Source: an uncultured Alphaproteobacteria bacterium (lineage in GTDB: Bacteria; Pseudomonadota; Alphaproteobacteria; CAAHEQ01; UBA3637). Taken from it: a stretch of 32,380 bases of DNA. Both the position numbers and the translations under genes were made by a program. The notes below the pieces were generated by a model. It was given only the letters and a program-made list of their open reading frames with translations, was not told the DNA's origin and ran no database searches. Positions 16,871 through 24,724 of this stretch are shown piece by piece; within the stretch, counting starts at the first letter, position 1; every line of letters starts with the position of its first letter. The stretch is from NCBI GenBank assembly GCA_937935995.1, contig CALGXF010000046.1:1-32380 (forward strand). The letters run 5' to 3'.

Positions 16871-16901
16871 AAACAAAACCCACCTTGATGGTCAAGGTGG
16901 G
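16871..16901 (-). terminator. Intrinsic terminator of the structured RNA
   Basis: CCCACCTTGA (16901-16892 on the minus strand) pairs perfectly over 10 bp with TCAAGGTGGG (16888-16879) around a 3-base loop, followed by TTTTGTTT. It lies 26 bases upstream of the HTH start codon. Confidence 0.8.
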
Positions 16902-17025
16902 GGAGTTCGAAAAACCGCTCAAAGATCGGCTGTGTTTATTCAATATATTCACACACTCCCCCGTCAACGGAGGATTGTTCTTTGAAGGGGATTTTCGAAT
17001 CCCATTGCCGAAACTTCCGGCAACG
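16871..17025 (-). ncRNA. Structured RNA of about 155 nt with own promoter and terminator
   Basis: On the minus strand a promoter (TTGCAG at 17059-17054, 17-base spacer, TATACT at 17036-17031) predicts a start near 17025. An intrinsic terminator predicts an end near 16871. In between are four possible helices: TTGCCG/CGGCAA (17023-17005), GGGATT/AATCCC around a 4-nt loop (17003-16988), a short CCTCCG/CGGGGG hairpin near 16974-16959, and GGGGGAGT/ACTCCCCC (16962-16955 with 16906-16899) enclosing about 48 nt. The last helix shares C residues with the terminator stem and competes with the short hairpin. No open reading frame of note is present. It could be a free small RNA or a cis-acting attenuator for the HTH gene. 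It does not match a riboswitch or 6S pattern I recognise. Confidence 0.55.
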
Positions 17026-17030
17026 GACAA

Positions 17031-17059
17031 AGTATAAAAAAGAATACATTTTTCTGCAA
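17031..17059 (-). promoter_or_regulatory. Promoter of the structured RNA
   Basis: On the minus strand TTGCAG (17059-17054) and TATACT (17036-17031) are separated by exactly 17 bases. Both boxes are close to consensus. Confidence 0.6.
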
Positions 17060-17105
17060 GAAAATTTTATCGCCGGTTTTATTTGGGGATTTTTTAAAAA
17101 AAGAC

Positions 17106-17134
17106 TTGCAATTTCGATTTAAAGCGGTTATAAA
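17106..17134 (+). promoter_or_regulatory. Promoter of the rimP-nusA-infB operon
   Basis: TTGCAA (17106-17111) and TATAAA (17129-17134) have a 17-base spacer. The predicted start is near 17141, about 70 nt ahead of rimP. Confidence 0.65.
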
Positions 17135-17161
17135 GAAAATACATTCTCAAAAATAACAGAG

Positions 17162-17188
17162 GGTGGGGTCAAAAACCCCGCCTTTTTT
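17162..17188 (+). terminator. Leader terminator/attenuator upstream of rimP
   Basis: GGTGGGGT (17162-17169) pairs with ACCCCGCC (17175-17182; one G-U pair) around a CAAAA loop and is followed by six T. It sits between the operon promoter and the rimP ribosome site, about 20 nt after the predicted transcript start, so transcripts must read through it to reach rimP. Confidence 0.75.
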
Positions 17189-17209
17189 GATAGAAAAAGG
17201 AAACCAGAA

Positions 17210-17704
17210 ATGGATGTCATTTCAAAAATTACACACATCATTGAACCCACAGTTCAAGACATGGGGTATGAATTGGTGCGCGTCTTGTTTCAAGGCGATG
17301 ATTTGAACCGCACGCTTCAGGTGATGGCGGAACGAATCGACCGGCAGGATATGAAAGTCGAGGATTGCGAGGCTTTGTCCAAAGCGATTTCGGCTTTATT
17401 GGATGTGGAAGATCCGATTGAACGGCGGTATGTATTGGAAGTGACGTCGCCGGGAATTGATCGCCCGCTGATTAAAGCGCAAGATTTTGTGCGGTTTGCG
17501 GGTCATGAATTTAAAGTGGAAACTTTGTCGCCCATCAACGGCCGCAAGCGGTTTAAAGGTCACTTGCTGGGGCTGGACGCGGCACAGGAAAATATCAAAA
17601 TGGTTTTCGAGGGGCAGGAATTGTCCATCCCCTTGTCTTTGGTTGGCAAAGCCAAGCTCGTTTTAACCGATGAGCTGGTGGCTTCTTTTTTGAAAAATAA
17701 ATAA
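17210..17704 (+). CDS. rimP: Ribosome maturation factor RimP
   Basis: This 164-residue cytoplasmic protein assists 30S subunit assembly. The two-domain family pattern is visible: an N-terminal alpha/beta domain with GYELVRVLFQ and VEDCEALSKAISALLDVED, then YVLEVTSPGIDRPL leading into the C-terminal SH3-like barrel (about 90-160). AAAAAGG precedes the ATG at 17210. nusA follows after 11 bases, the universal order. Confidence 0.95.
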   Translation: MDVISKITHIIEPTVQDMGYELVRVLFQGDDLNRTLQVMAERIDRQDMKVEDCEALSKAISALLDVEDPIERRYVLEVTSPGIDRPLIKAQDFVRFAGHEFKVETLSPINGRKRFKGHLLGLDAAQENIKMVFEGQELSIPLSLVGKAKLVLTDELVASFLKNK

Positions 17705-17715
17705 GGAAAAACAAA

Positions 17716-19233
17716 ATGGAAAACACAACAACACAACCTCGTCCCGAATTGTTGCAAATGGCGGATGTTCTTGCTCGTGAAAAAGGCATCGACCGCGATG
17801 ACGTTTTACAAGCTATGGAATATGCGATTGCTCGTGCCGGTCGTTCCAAATACGGCCCGCAATACGATGTGCGCGCGACCATTGACCGGAAAACCGGCGA
17901 GATTAAAATGGCGCGTTATACGACTGTTGTGGAAACAGTGGAAGAAGAAGGCGCTCAGATTTCTTTACAAGATGCGCATCAAATCAATCCGGATTTAAAA
18001 TTGGGGGACGAAATCATTGACCCATTGCCGCCGATGGATTTCGGACGGATTGCTGCCCAAACGGCAAAACAGGTGATTGTTCAAAAAGTCCGGGATGCCG
18101 AACGTGTTCGTCAATACAACGATTTTAAAGACAAAGTCGGTGAAATTGTTCACGGAACCGTCAAACGGATTGAAATGGGGAATGTGATTGTGGATTTGGG
18201 TCGTGCCGAAGCTATGTTGCGTCGGGATGAATTGATTCCGGGTGAATCGTTCCATGTCGGCGACCGGGTGCGTTCTTTCTTGATGGATGTGCGCCAAGAA
18301 CCGCGGGGGCCGCAGATTTTCTTGTCTCGTTCACATCCGGGATTTATGGCCAAATTGTTTGCCGGCGAAGTTCCCGAAGTTTATGACGGCATCATTGAAA
18401 TCAAGGCCGTTGCCAGAGATCCGGGTTCTCGGGCAAAAGTGGCTGTGTATTCCAAAGATTCTTCAATAGATCCGCGCGGGGCTTGCATCGGTATGCGTGG
18501 CGTGCGTGTTCAGGCGATTGTGACGGAATTGCAAGGCGAAAAAATCGATGTTGTGCATTGGTCTTCTGATCCGGCGACATTTATCGTCAATGCGTTGGCG
18601 CCCAGCGAAGTGTTGAAAATCGTGTTGGATGAAGAGTCTAAAAACGTGGAAGTTGTGGTGCCGGATGATCAGTTGTCTCAAGCGATTGGCCGTCGCGGTC
18701 AAAACGTGCGGTTGACCAGCATTTTGACCGGGTGGCACATTGATGTGCTGACTGAAGCGCAAGAATCCGAACATCGTCAACAGGAAGCCAAAGGCCGCGT
18801 GGAATTATTTACAAGCGCTTTGGATGTGGATGACATGATTGCTCACTTGTTAATTCAAGAAGGCTTTACGAAGATTGAAGAAATCGCTTATGTGCCGGTA
18901 GAAGAGCTGGCGACCATCGAAGGATTTGATGAAAGCTTGGCAACGGAATTGCAAAATCGGGCAAAGGCTTATCTGGAAGAAAAAAATACGCATCTGGAAA
19001 AAGAATTGGCTGATTTGAAACTGGCGGATGATTTAAAATCTTTGGACGGACTGACATTGGAAATGTTGGTGAAGTTGGGTAAAAAAGACGTCAAAACGTT
19101 GGATGACTTTGCGGATTTGGCAACGGATGAACTGATGGACATCGTGGGATCCGATGCGATGAATGAAGAAACGGCAAGTGCGTTGATTATGAAAGCGCGG
19201 GAGCATTGGTTTGAAGAAGGTACGCAAAGTTAG
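17716..19233 (+). CDS. nusA: Transcription termination/antitermination factor NusA
   Basis: This 505-residue RNA-polymerase-binding factor has the N-terminal domain (about 1-130), S1 (about 135-200), KH1 and KH2 (about 200-350; SIDPRGACIGMRGVRV and LSQAIGRRGQNVRL are readable) and two C-terminal helix-hairpin-helix acidic repeats (about 370-425 and 440-500), as in proteobacterial NusA. It modulates pausing and termination, including probably at the hairpin in its own operon leader. The 3' end overlaps the next gene by 23 nt. Confidence 0.97.
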   Translation: MENTTTQPRPELLQMADVLAREKGIDRDDVLQAMEYAIARAGRSKYGPQYDVRATIDRKTGEIKMARYTTVVETVEEEGAQISLQDAHQINPDLKLGDEIIDPLPPMDFGRIAAQTAKQVIVQKVRDAERVRQYNDFKDKVGEIVHGTVKRIEMGNVIVDLGRAEAMLRRDELIPGESFHVGDRVRSFLMDVRQEPRGPQIFLSRSHPGFMAKLFAGEVPEVYDGIIEIKAVARDPGSRAKVAVYSKDSSIDPRGACIGMRGVRVQAIVTELQGEKIDVVHWSSDPATFIVNALAPSEVLKIVLDEESKNVEVVVPDDQLSQAIGRRGQNVRLTSILTGWHIDVLTEAQESEHRQQEAKGRVELFTSALDVDDMIAHLLIQEGFTKIEEIAYVPVEELATIEGFDESLATELQNRAKAYLEEKNTHLEKELADLKLADDLKSLDGLTLEMLVKLGKKDVKTLDDFADLATDELMDIVGSDAMNEETASALIMKAREHWFEEGTQS

Positions 19234-19831
19234 AAAACAATCTGTTCCGGCCGAAAAAGGGGAACGTCGGTGTTTTATGACCGGCCTTCCCTCGGCCAAA
19301 GAAAAGATGATTCGATTTGTCGTCGGCCCGGATAGATTGGTTTATCCGGACATTGCCGGCAAGTTGGACGGCCGCGGCGTTTGGTTGACGGCTTCCCGCG
19401 ATTTGTTGCAGCAAGCGATTGACAAAAAGATGTTTTCAAAAGCGTTTCATTTGGATGTCAAGCCTGTTGCGGGGCTGACGGAAATGGTGGCTTCACAACT
19501 GGAAAACCATTGTTTACATTTGCTGGGTCTGGCGAAAAAGGGCGGCTTTGTGATTGCGGGCTTTGAAAAGGTCAAAGAAGCGGCGCGCAAAGAAAAACTC
19601 GATGTGTTAATCGAAGCTTCGGACGGGGCGCAAGATGGCCGCGAGAAAATAGAACGATTATTGCCGGATGCTTTTTGGGTCGACGATTGGCCGATGGATG
19701 TTTTAAGTAATGCGCTCGGGCGCGATTTTTGCGTGCATGTTGTGATGAAATCTGGTAAAATGGCGCAAAATTTTAAAAACGAAGTGTTGCGGTTTCGCCG
19801 CTTCAACGGAAAAATGAAAGAGGATTCGTAA
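19211..19831 (+). CDS. YlxR (DUF448) and L7Ae-like fusion RNA-binding protein
   Basis: This 206-residue protein joins an N-terminal YlxR domain (about 15-85; ERRCFMTGLPSAKEKMIRFVVGPD, KLDGRGVWLTA) to a C-terminal ribosomal L7Ae-like domain (about 95-190; HLLGLAKKGGFVIAGFEKVKEA). The fusion is usual in alphaproteobacteria, where the two parts are otherwise adjacent genes between nusA and infB. It probably binds RNA. The start is a TTG at 19211, since no ATG or GTG precedes the conserved ERRC block in frame; GGGAG lies about nine bases upstream. It overlaps nusA. Confidence 0.87.
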   Translation: MKKVRKVRKQSVPAEKGERRCFMTGLPSAKEKMIRFVVGPDRLVYPDIAGKLDGRGVWLTASRDLLQQAIDKKMFSKAFHLDVKPVAGLTEMVASQLENHCLHLLGLAKKGGFVIAGFEKVKEAARKEKLDVLIEASDGAQDGREKIERLLPDAFWVDDWPMDVLSNALGRDFCVHVVMKSGKMAQNFKNEVLRFRRFNGKMKEDS

Positions 19832-19834
19832 AAG

Positions 19835-22258
19835 ATGAGTGAAGAAAAAACAACTAAAACCCCCTTGACATTAAATCGCGGGAAGCTGGAATTGAAGCCC
19901 TCCGCCGGGGTGCAAAACCGATCCGGTCTGGTGGTTGAAGTGCGTAAAAAACGTGTTTTTCATCCGAGTGCGATGACTCAAACACCGGCGGAACGGGACG
20001 CAGCTCAGGCACATAAGCTGAAATTGCTAAAAGATGCTATGAAGCTGGAAGAGCAAAAGGCAAAAGAGCGTGCGGAACAAGAAGCAAAACGGCTGGCCGA
20101 AAAGGAAGCTGCCGAAACGGTTGCTCAAGAAACGCCGGTTGAAAATCAGGTTCCTGCTCAAGAAACGCCGGCGCCGGAAGAAAAAAAGCCGGCTTTTGTG
20201 AAAGACGTCAAGAAAAAACGGGAAGAAGAGGATGATGACGACGATGATGCCGCTTTTAAACGTAAAAAAGTAACGGATGATAAAGTGTTGCCTAAAAAAG
20301 GCAAAGGCATGGATGAACGTCGTCGTTCGGGCAAAATCAATATTTCATCGATTTATGCCGGCGATGATGACGATGACGACGGAGACGGCTTTACGCAAAA
20401 ACGCGCCAGAAGTTTGGCTTCCATTCGCCGGGCGCGCGAAAAAGAACGTTTGAAACATGCACAAAGTTTGAAAACAGCGGAAAAAATCGTGCGGGATGTC
20501 ACAATTCCGGAAACCATTACGGTTCAGGATTTGGCAAACCGGATGGCTGAACGGGCGGCTGTGGTTGTCAAGACTTTGATGAACATGGGCGTGATGGCGA
20601 CGATTACGCAAACAATTGACGGAGATACGGCGCAGATTGTGGCGGAAGAACTGGGTCACAAAGTAACGCGCGTGGCTGAATCCGATATTGAAGATGTTTT
20701 GAAATCCGGTGAGGACAAAGAAGATGAAAAGATTTCTCGGCCGCCGGTTGTGACTGTGATGGGACACGTTGACCACGGGAAAACATCTTTGTTGGACGCC
20801 TTGCGGTCGACGGATGTTGCCGGCGGAGAAGCAGGCGGCATTACACAACATATCGGGGCGTATCAGGTGACTATGAAAAACGGCCAGAAAGTCACGTTTA
20901 TTGACACGCCGGGACACGAAGCGTTTACGGCGATGCGGGCGCGCGGTGCCAAAGTGACGGATATCGTGATTTTGGTTGTGGCGGCAAATGACGGCGTGAT
21001 GCCGCAAACGATTGAAGCTATTCATCATGCCAAAGCGGCCGGTGTACCGATTGTGGTTGCGATTAACAAAATTGATGTGCCGGGAGCTAATCCGGATAAA
21101 GTAAAAATGGACTTGCTGAACCATGAAGTCGTTGTGGAAAGCTTGGGCGGTGACGTGTTGGCGGTAGAAGTGTCTGCCAAAAAGCGCATGAACTTGGACA
21201 AATTGGTCGAAGCTGTTTTGTTACAGGCCGAAGTACTGGATTTAAAAGCCAACCCGAACCGGACGGCCGAAGGGGCTGTGATTGAAGCCAAAATGGAAAA
21301 AGGGCGCGGGCCGGTGGCGACGATTTTGGTGTCCAGAGGGACGTTGCATGTCGGAGACATTTTTGTTGTAGGTCAACAATGGGGTCGCGTACGCAGTTTG
21401 CAAAACGATCAAGGCAAGCGCGTGGAAAAGGCGGGGCCGGCAGATCCGGTGGAAGTCATCGGGTTGCAGGGTGTTCCGTCGGCCGGGGATGAATTTGCGG
21501 TGGTGGAAGATGAATCCAAAGCGCGTGAAATTTCCGGATACCGCCAACGCAAAGCGCGTGAGGCTTTGACGGTTAAACGCATGGCCGGTTCGTCGATGGA
21601 ACAAATGTTTGCCAAGATTAAGGCTGGCGAAACCAAAGAATTCCCGGTTATTATCAAAGGCGATGTGCAGGGGTCTGTTGAAGCTTTGCAAGGGACTTTG
21701 GCGAAAATTGCCAACGACGAAGTGCGGATTAAAGTCTTGCACGCGGCGGTGGGCAGCATCAACGAAACGGATGTGTCTTTGGCACACGCGTCTCATGCAA
21801 CGATTATCGGCTTTAACGTGCGGGCAAATACGCAAGCGCGCGAATTCGCTAAACGCGACAACGTGGATATTCGGTACTATTCGATTATTTACGATGTAGC
21901 GGATGATATGAAAAAAGCCGTTGAAGGCCTGTTAACGCCGGAAGAAAAAGAAAAGATTTTGGGTTATGCGGAAATCCGCCAAGTCTTTAGCGTTTCCAAA
22001 ATCGGTAAGATTGCGGGTTGTATGGTAACCGAAGGGGTTGTCAAACGCGGCGCCAAAGTTCGTCTGTTGCGTGACCACGTGGTTATTCACGAAGGGGAAT
22101 TGGCACAATTGAAACGCTTTAAGGATGACGTCAAAGAAGTCAAATCCGGCTTTGAATGCGGGATGAGCTTTGCGAATTACGATGATTTGAAGGTAGGCGA
22201 TCAAATCGAATGTTATGAAATCGAACAAATCGCGCCGACATTGAATATCAAGGTGTAA
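19835..22258 (+). CDS. infB: Translation initiation factor IF-2
   Basis: This 807-residue GTPase places initiator tRNA on the ribosome. The charged N-terminal region (about 1-230) contains low-complexity acidic runs of Asp (about 134-139 and 171-177). The G domain has G1 GHVDHGKT (310-317), G3 DTPGHE (about 356) and G4 NKID (about 410). Beta-barrel domain II, domain III and the tRNA-binding C-terminal barrel follow. It starts 4 nt after the fusion gene and ends 2 nt before rbfA. Confidence 0.97.
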   Translation: MSEEKTTKTPLTLNRGKLELKPSAGVQNRSGLVVEVRKKRVFHPSAMTQTPAERDAAQAHKLKLLKDAMKLEEQKAKERAEQEAKRLAEKEAAETVAQETPVENQVPAQETPAPEEKKPAFVKDVKKKREEEDDDDDDAAFKRKKVTDDKVLPKKGKGMDERRRSGKINISSIYAGDDDDDDGDGFTQKRARSLASIRRAREKERLKHAQSLKTAEKIVRDVTIPETITVQDLANRMAERAAVVVKTLMNMGVMATITQTIDGDTAQIVAEELGHKVTRVAESDIEDVLKSGEDKEDEKISRPPVVTVMGHVDHGKTSLLDALRSTDVAGGEAGGITQHIGAYQVTMKNGQKVTFIDTPGHEAFTAMRARGAKVTDIVILVVAANDGVMPQTIEAIHHAKAAGVPIVVAINKIDVPGANPDKVKMDLLNHEVVVESLGGDVLAVEVSAKKRMNLDKLVEAVLLQAEVLDLKANPNRTAEGAVIEAKMEKGRGPVATILVSRGTLHVGDIFVVGQQWGRVRSLQNDQGKRVEKAGPADPVEVIGLQGVPSAGDEFAVVEDESKAREISGYRQRKAREALTVKRMAGSSMEQMFAKIKAGETKEFPVIIKGDVQGSVEALQGTLAKIANDEVRIKVLHAAVGSINETDVSLAHASHATIIGFNVRANTQAREFAKRDNVDIRYYSIIYDVADDMKKAVEGLLTPEEKEKILGYAEIRQVFSVSKIGKIAGCMVTEGVVKRGAKVRLLRDHVVIHEGELAQLKRFKDDVKEVKSGFECGMSFANYDDLKVGDQIECYEIEQIAPTLNIKV

Positions 22259-22260
22259 TC

Positions 22261-22653
22261 ATGGTCACAAAAACGAAGAAGGAACCGACACAGCGCCAAT
22301 TGCGGGTAGGGGAAGAAATCCGCCACATTTTGGCTGATGTGTTTTTAAAGGAAGAATTGTTTGTTCCTGAATTGGAAGGGCAAACCATCATGGTGACCGA
22401 AGTGCGCATCAGTCCGGATTTTTCGATTGCGACAGCGTTTGTACGGCCTGTGGGTGAAGCGGATACGGATGCGATTGTTCAGGCATTAAATGCACATAAA
22501 GGGTTTTTCCGTAAGTTCATGGGCAAAGCATTAAAGTTGCGCATTACACCGGACATTCGGTTTTTAAAAGATGACAGTTTTGATGAGGCTGCCAAAATAG
22601 AGGCTTTGTTTAACAATCCGAAAGTCAAAGCGGATATTGAAAAAGAAGATTAA
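22261..22653 (+). CDS. rbfA: Ribosome-binding factor A
   Basis: This 130-residue KH-fold protein is needed for late 30S maturation. Family blocks are RVGEEIRHILADVF, VTEVRISPDFSIATAFVRPVG and LRITPDIRFLKDDSFDEAAKIEALF. It is separated from infB by two bases. It is followed by a terminator instead of the usual truB, which lies 3.8 kb further on. Confidence 0.95.
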   Translation: MVTKTKKEPTQRQLRVGEEIRHILADVFLKEELFVPELEGQTIMVTEVRISPDFSIATAFVRPVGEADTDAIVQALNAHKGFFRKFMGKALKLRITPDIRFLKDDSFDEAAKIEALFNNPKVKADIEKED

Positions 22654-22656
22654 AAC

Positions 22657-22681
22657 AACGGCCCTTCGGGGTCGTTTTTTT
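22657..22681 (+). terminator. Intrinsic terminator after rbfA
   Basis: AACGGCCC (22657-22664) pairs with GGGTCGTT (22669-22676; one G-U pair) around a UUCG tetraloop, ending in seven T. It closes the rimP-rbfA operon. Confidence 0.88.
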
Positions 22682-22719
22682 GTGCGTAAACACGGCTGCT
22701 TTTGCGCATTTCTTTTTTC

Positions 22720-22740
22720 TTGACAGATGGGGATGATATG
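22720..22740 (+). other. Collapsed copy of the poly-G promoter element
   Basis: The sequence TTGACAGATG then GGG(G) then ATGATATG shares its left part with the right window edge (TTGACAGATGTT then G9) and its right part with the left edge (G12 then TATGATATGATG). Here the tract is only four G, so the -35 and the -10 equivalent are about 7 bases apart and cannot work as a promoter. The shared flanks suggest common descent. Confidence 0.4.
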
Positions 22741-22741
22741 C

Positions 22742-22770
22742 TGGACAAACATCGGATTTTATGGTATGAT
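22742..22770 (+). promoter_or_regulatory. Promoter for the ABC transporter gene
   Basis: TGGACA (22742-22747) and TATGAT (22765-22770) have a 17-base spacer. An AAGGAG ribosome site follows at 22779-22784, before the TTG start at 22791. Confidence 0.6.
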
Positions 22771-22790
22771 TTGTTAAAAAGGAGTAGCCA

Positions 22791-24662
22791 TTGATTTTAA
22801 AAAGACGCCTGCAACGCGGTTATGTTTCAAGTCGTCATTTAAAGACGAACTTAATGACGTTGTCTTCATTTTTAAAAGAAACCATCAGGAAAAATAAGAA
22901 GCAAACCTTTTGGATTGGTCTGGGAATTTTAGCGTGTTCGAGCATTACCAGCTTGTCACCGGTTCTTTTGCAGGCTTTGACCAATGCCGCCGGACAGGTA
23001 TTAGCGACGCAATCCATGACAGCGACGGCTTTGTTATTGGCATGCGGATTTACGACTTTAACTGTCGGAAGTGAAGTCATGCGCCGGTTAACATATATGG
23101 GGCAAGATTGGTTTTTAGAACGGTACGGAAACAACGTTGTTTATGACAATTTGAAAAAAGTTGTGTACATGCCGGATTTGGCACGCAAGCAAAAAACAGC
23201 CGGTGTTTTATCCGAAGCAATCGGACGAGCTTATTCAACAGGGACAAATACGTTGCGAATGATGATTCACAGCGTGATTGATATGGGAACTTTGGCAATC
23301 AGTTTAAGTATTTTGTTGCCGGTTTCACCGACTTTGAGCAGCGTTTTGGTTGGATTGACGCTTGTCAAAGGATACGGGATGTATCGAGTCAATAAAAAAT
23401 ATGCCGGCAAGATGGAAGAAATCGCGCGTCGAGGCTATGAAAATAACGCACGGGTTTTGGATGTGATGGAAAATGTGCATTTTGTCCGATCCAATCGTCA
23501 AAGTGACAGAGAAATCAAAAATATTCATAATATGCAAGAAGATTTTTTAACAGAGAGTCAACAACTGCAAAAAAAACGATTTCAAGCAGATTCTGTTTTT
23601 AAAATCATTGATTTTACGGCGATGTTGTCTATCATTATCCCGGCGATTTATGTAGCGATGCGTGCAAGGGATATGGGCGCCTTTTTCTTATTGTCGGGAG
23701 CGGCGCAAAACGTCTTGTTCAGTGGTTCGTTTACGATAACGGGATTGGCGGGAGTTCATCAAAATTTATTAGCCTATCAAGGTGCTCTGAAAGAATTTCT
23801 GTATGATCGATCCCTGGCGATTAAAACCGGTCAAAAAACACTGGATAAATGTGAGCGCGACATTACCTTTGAAAAAGTACAGTTCACGTATCCGAATCAA
23901 AAGCCGTTGTTTCAAGACTTGTCATTTCAAATTGCCAAAGGCGAGCGTATTGCGATTGTCGGGAAAACAGGCTGCGGTAAAACATCTTTGGTGTCTTTGT
24001 TAAAACATGATATGGAAATTCAAGGCGGCTCTATTCGCATTGACGGAATCGACATCCGCGATGTGTCCGGCGAAAACTTGGATAGATGTATTTCATATGT
24101 GACTCAACGCCCGCATTTTTTAAACCGGTCGATTTTGGAAAATTTGCAATATGTAAAACCGGAGGCGTCTCGGGAAGAAATCGAAACTTGTATGAAAAAA
24201 GCCGGCTTACACGAGGAAATTTTAAAACACAAAGAAGGATATGATGCCAAGCCTTCATCTTTGTCCGGCGGGCAACAGCAACGATTGGCGATTGCGCAGG
24301 CTTTTTTACGTCCGTCATCAATTATCATCATGGATGAACCGACAGGGGCATTGGATAGATATACGGCGCGTGACGTTTTAAATGCGATTTTGGCTTTCGG
24401 GAAAGATAAAACTTTGATTCTCATTTCACATAATCCGGCGGAGATTGTAAAAGCGGATAGAGCGATTTTATTGGCGGATGGCCGAGTCGTCGAACAAGGG
24501 CCGCCTAAAACGTTAATTGCCCGGCGGGGTTATTTTTACGGATTGTACAAAGAAGAGCTGGAATTATTTCAAGCCGCCGTTACGCCTCGACATTCCGGTA
24601 AATTACGCCCCAAATCGCGTATTGCTTATCATGCACTCAAAAATCGATCTGATGGCCGCTGA
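22791..24662 (+). CDS. ABC transporter, fused permease and ATPase (exporter type)
   Basis: This 623-residue half-transporter has a six-helix transmembrane domain at about 30-330 and a nucleotide-binding domain at about 355-590. Walker A is GKTGCGKTS (about 391-399), the signature LSGGQQQR (about 491-498), Walker B IIIMDEPTGALD (about 510-521) and the switch histidine in LISHN (about 545). The architecture is that of lipid, drug or peptide exporters; the substrate is not readable. The TTG start at 22791 is chosen because AAGGAG is correctly placed; the first ATG in frame is at 22853. The gene sits between rbfA and truB, which are normally adjacent, and contains an eight-A run at 23569-23576. 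Confidence 0.87.
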   Translation: MILKRRLQRGYVSSRHLKTNLMTLSSFLKETIRKNKKQTFWIGLGILACSSITSLSPVLLQALTNAAGQVLATQSMTATALLLACGFTTLTVGSEVMRRLTYMGQDWFLERYGNNVVYDNLKKVVYMPDLARKQKTAGVLSEAIGRAYSTGTNTLRMMIHSVIDMGTLAISLSILLPVSPTLSSVLVGLTLVKGYGMYRVNKKYAGKMEEIARRGYENNARVLDVMENVHFVRSNRQSDREIKNIHNMQEDFLTESQQLQKKRFQADSVFKIIDFTAMLSIIIPAIYVAMRARDMGAFFLLSGAAQNVLFSGSFTITGLAGVHQNLLAYQGALKEFLYDRSLAIKTGQKTLDKCERDITFEKVQFTYPNQKPLFQDLSFQIAKGERIAIVGKTGCGKTSLVSLLKHDMEIQGGSIRIDGIDIRDVSGENLDRCISYVTQRPHFLNRSILENLQYVKPEASREEIETCMKKAGLHEEILKHKEGYDAKPSSLSGGQQQRLAIAQAFLRPSSIIIMDEPTGALDRYTARDVLNAILAFGKDKTLILISHNPAEIVKADRAILLADGRVVEQGPPKTLIARRGYFYGLYKEELELFQAAVTPRHSGKLRPKSRIAYHALKNRSDGR

Positions 24663-24673
24663 TAAACCATTGC

Positions 24674-24701
24674 TTGAAATCAAGAATGTTTGCCGTATAA
24701 T
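24674..24701 (+). promoter_or_regulatory. Promoter of the DUF3137-like gene
   Basis: TTGAAA (24674-24679) and a perfect TATAAT (24696-24701) are separated by 16 bases, just after the ABC transporter stop. AGGAGG follows before the ATG at 24725. Confidence 0.65.
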
Positions 24702-24724
24702 GGGGGAAATACAGGAGGTTTGAG

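Noticed and set aside
16985..17005. T-arm-like TTCGAAT/GGGATT sequence suggesting a tRNA or tmRNA fragment
   Set aside because: The stem is GGGATT/AATCCC with a 4-base loop, not the 7-base T-loop, and no acceptor, D or anticodon stems can be placed around it.
16871..17025. 6S RNA
   Set aside because: Size and promoter/terminator fit loosely, but the 5' and 3' ends do not pair to form the closing stem around a central bubble expected of 6S. Left as an unknown structured RNA.
20345..21835. Long open frames antisense to infB (up to 259 codons)
   Set aside because: They lie wholly opposite a highly conserved gene, lack ribosome sites and have low-complexity histidine/arginine-rich translations typical of antisense shadows.
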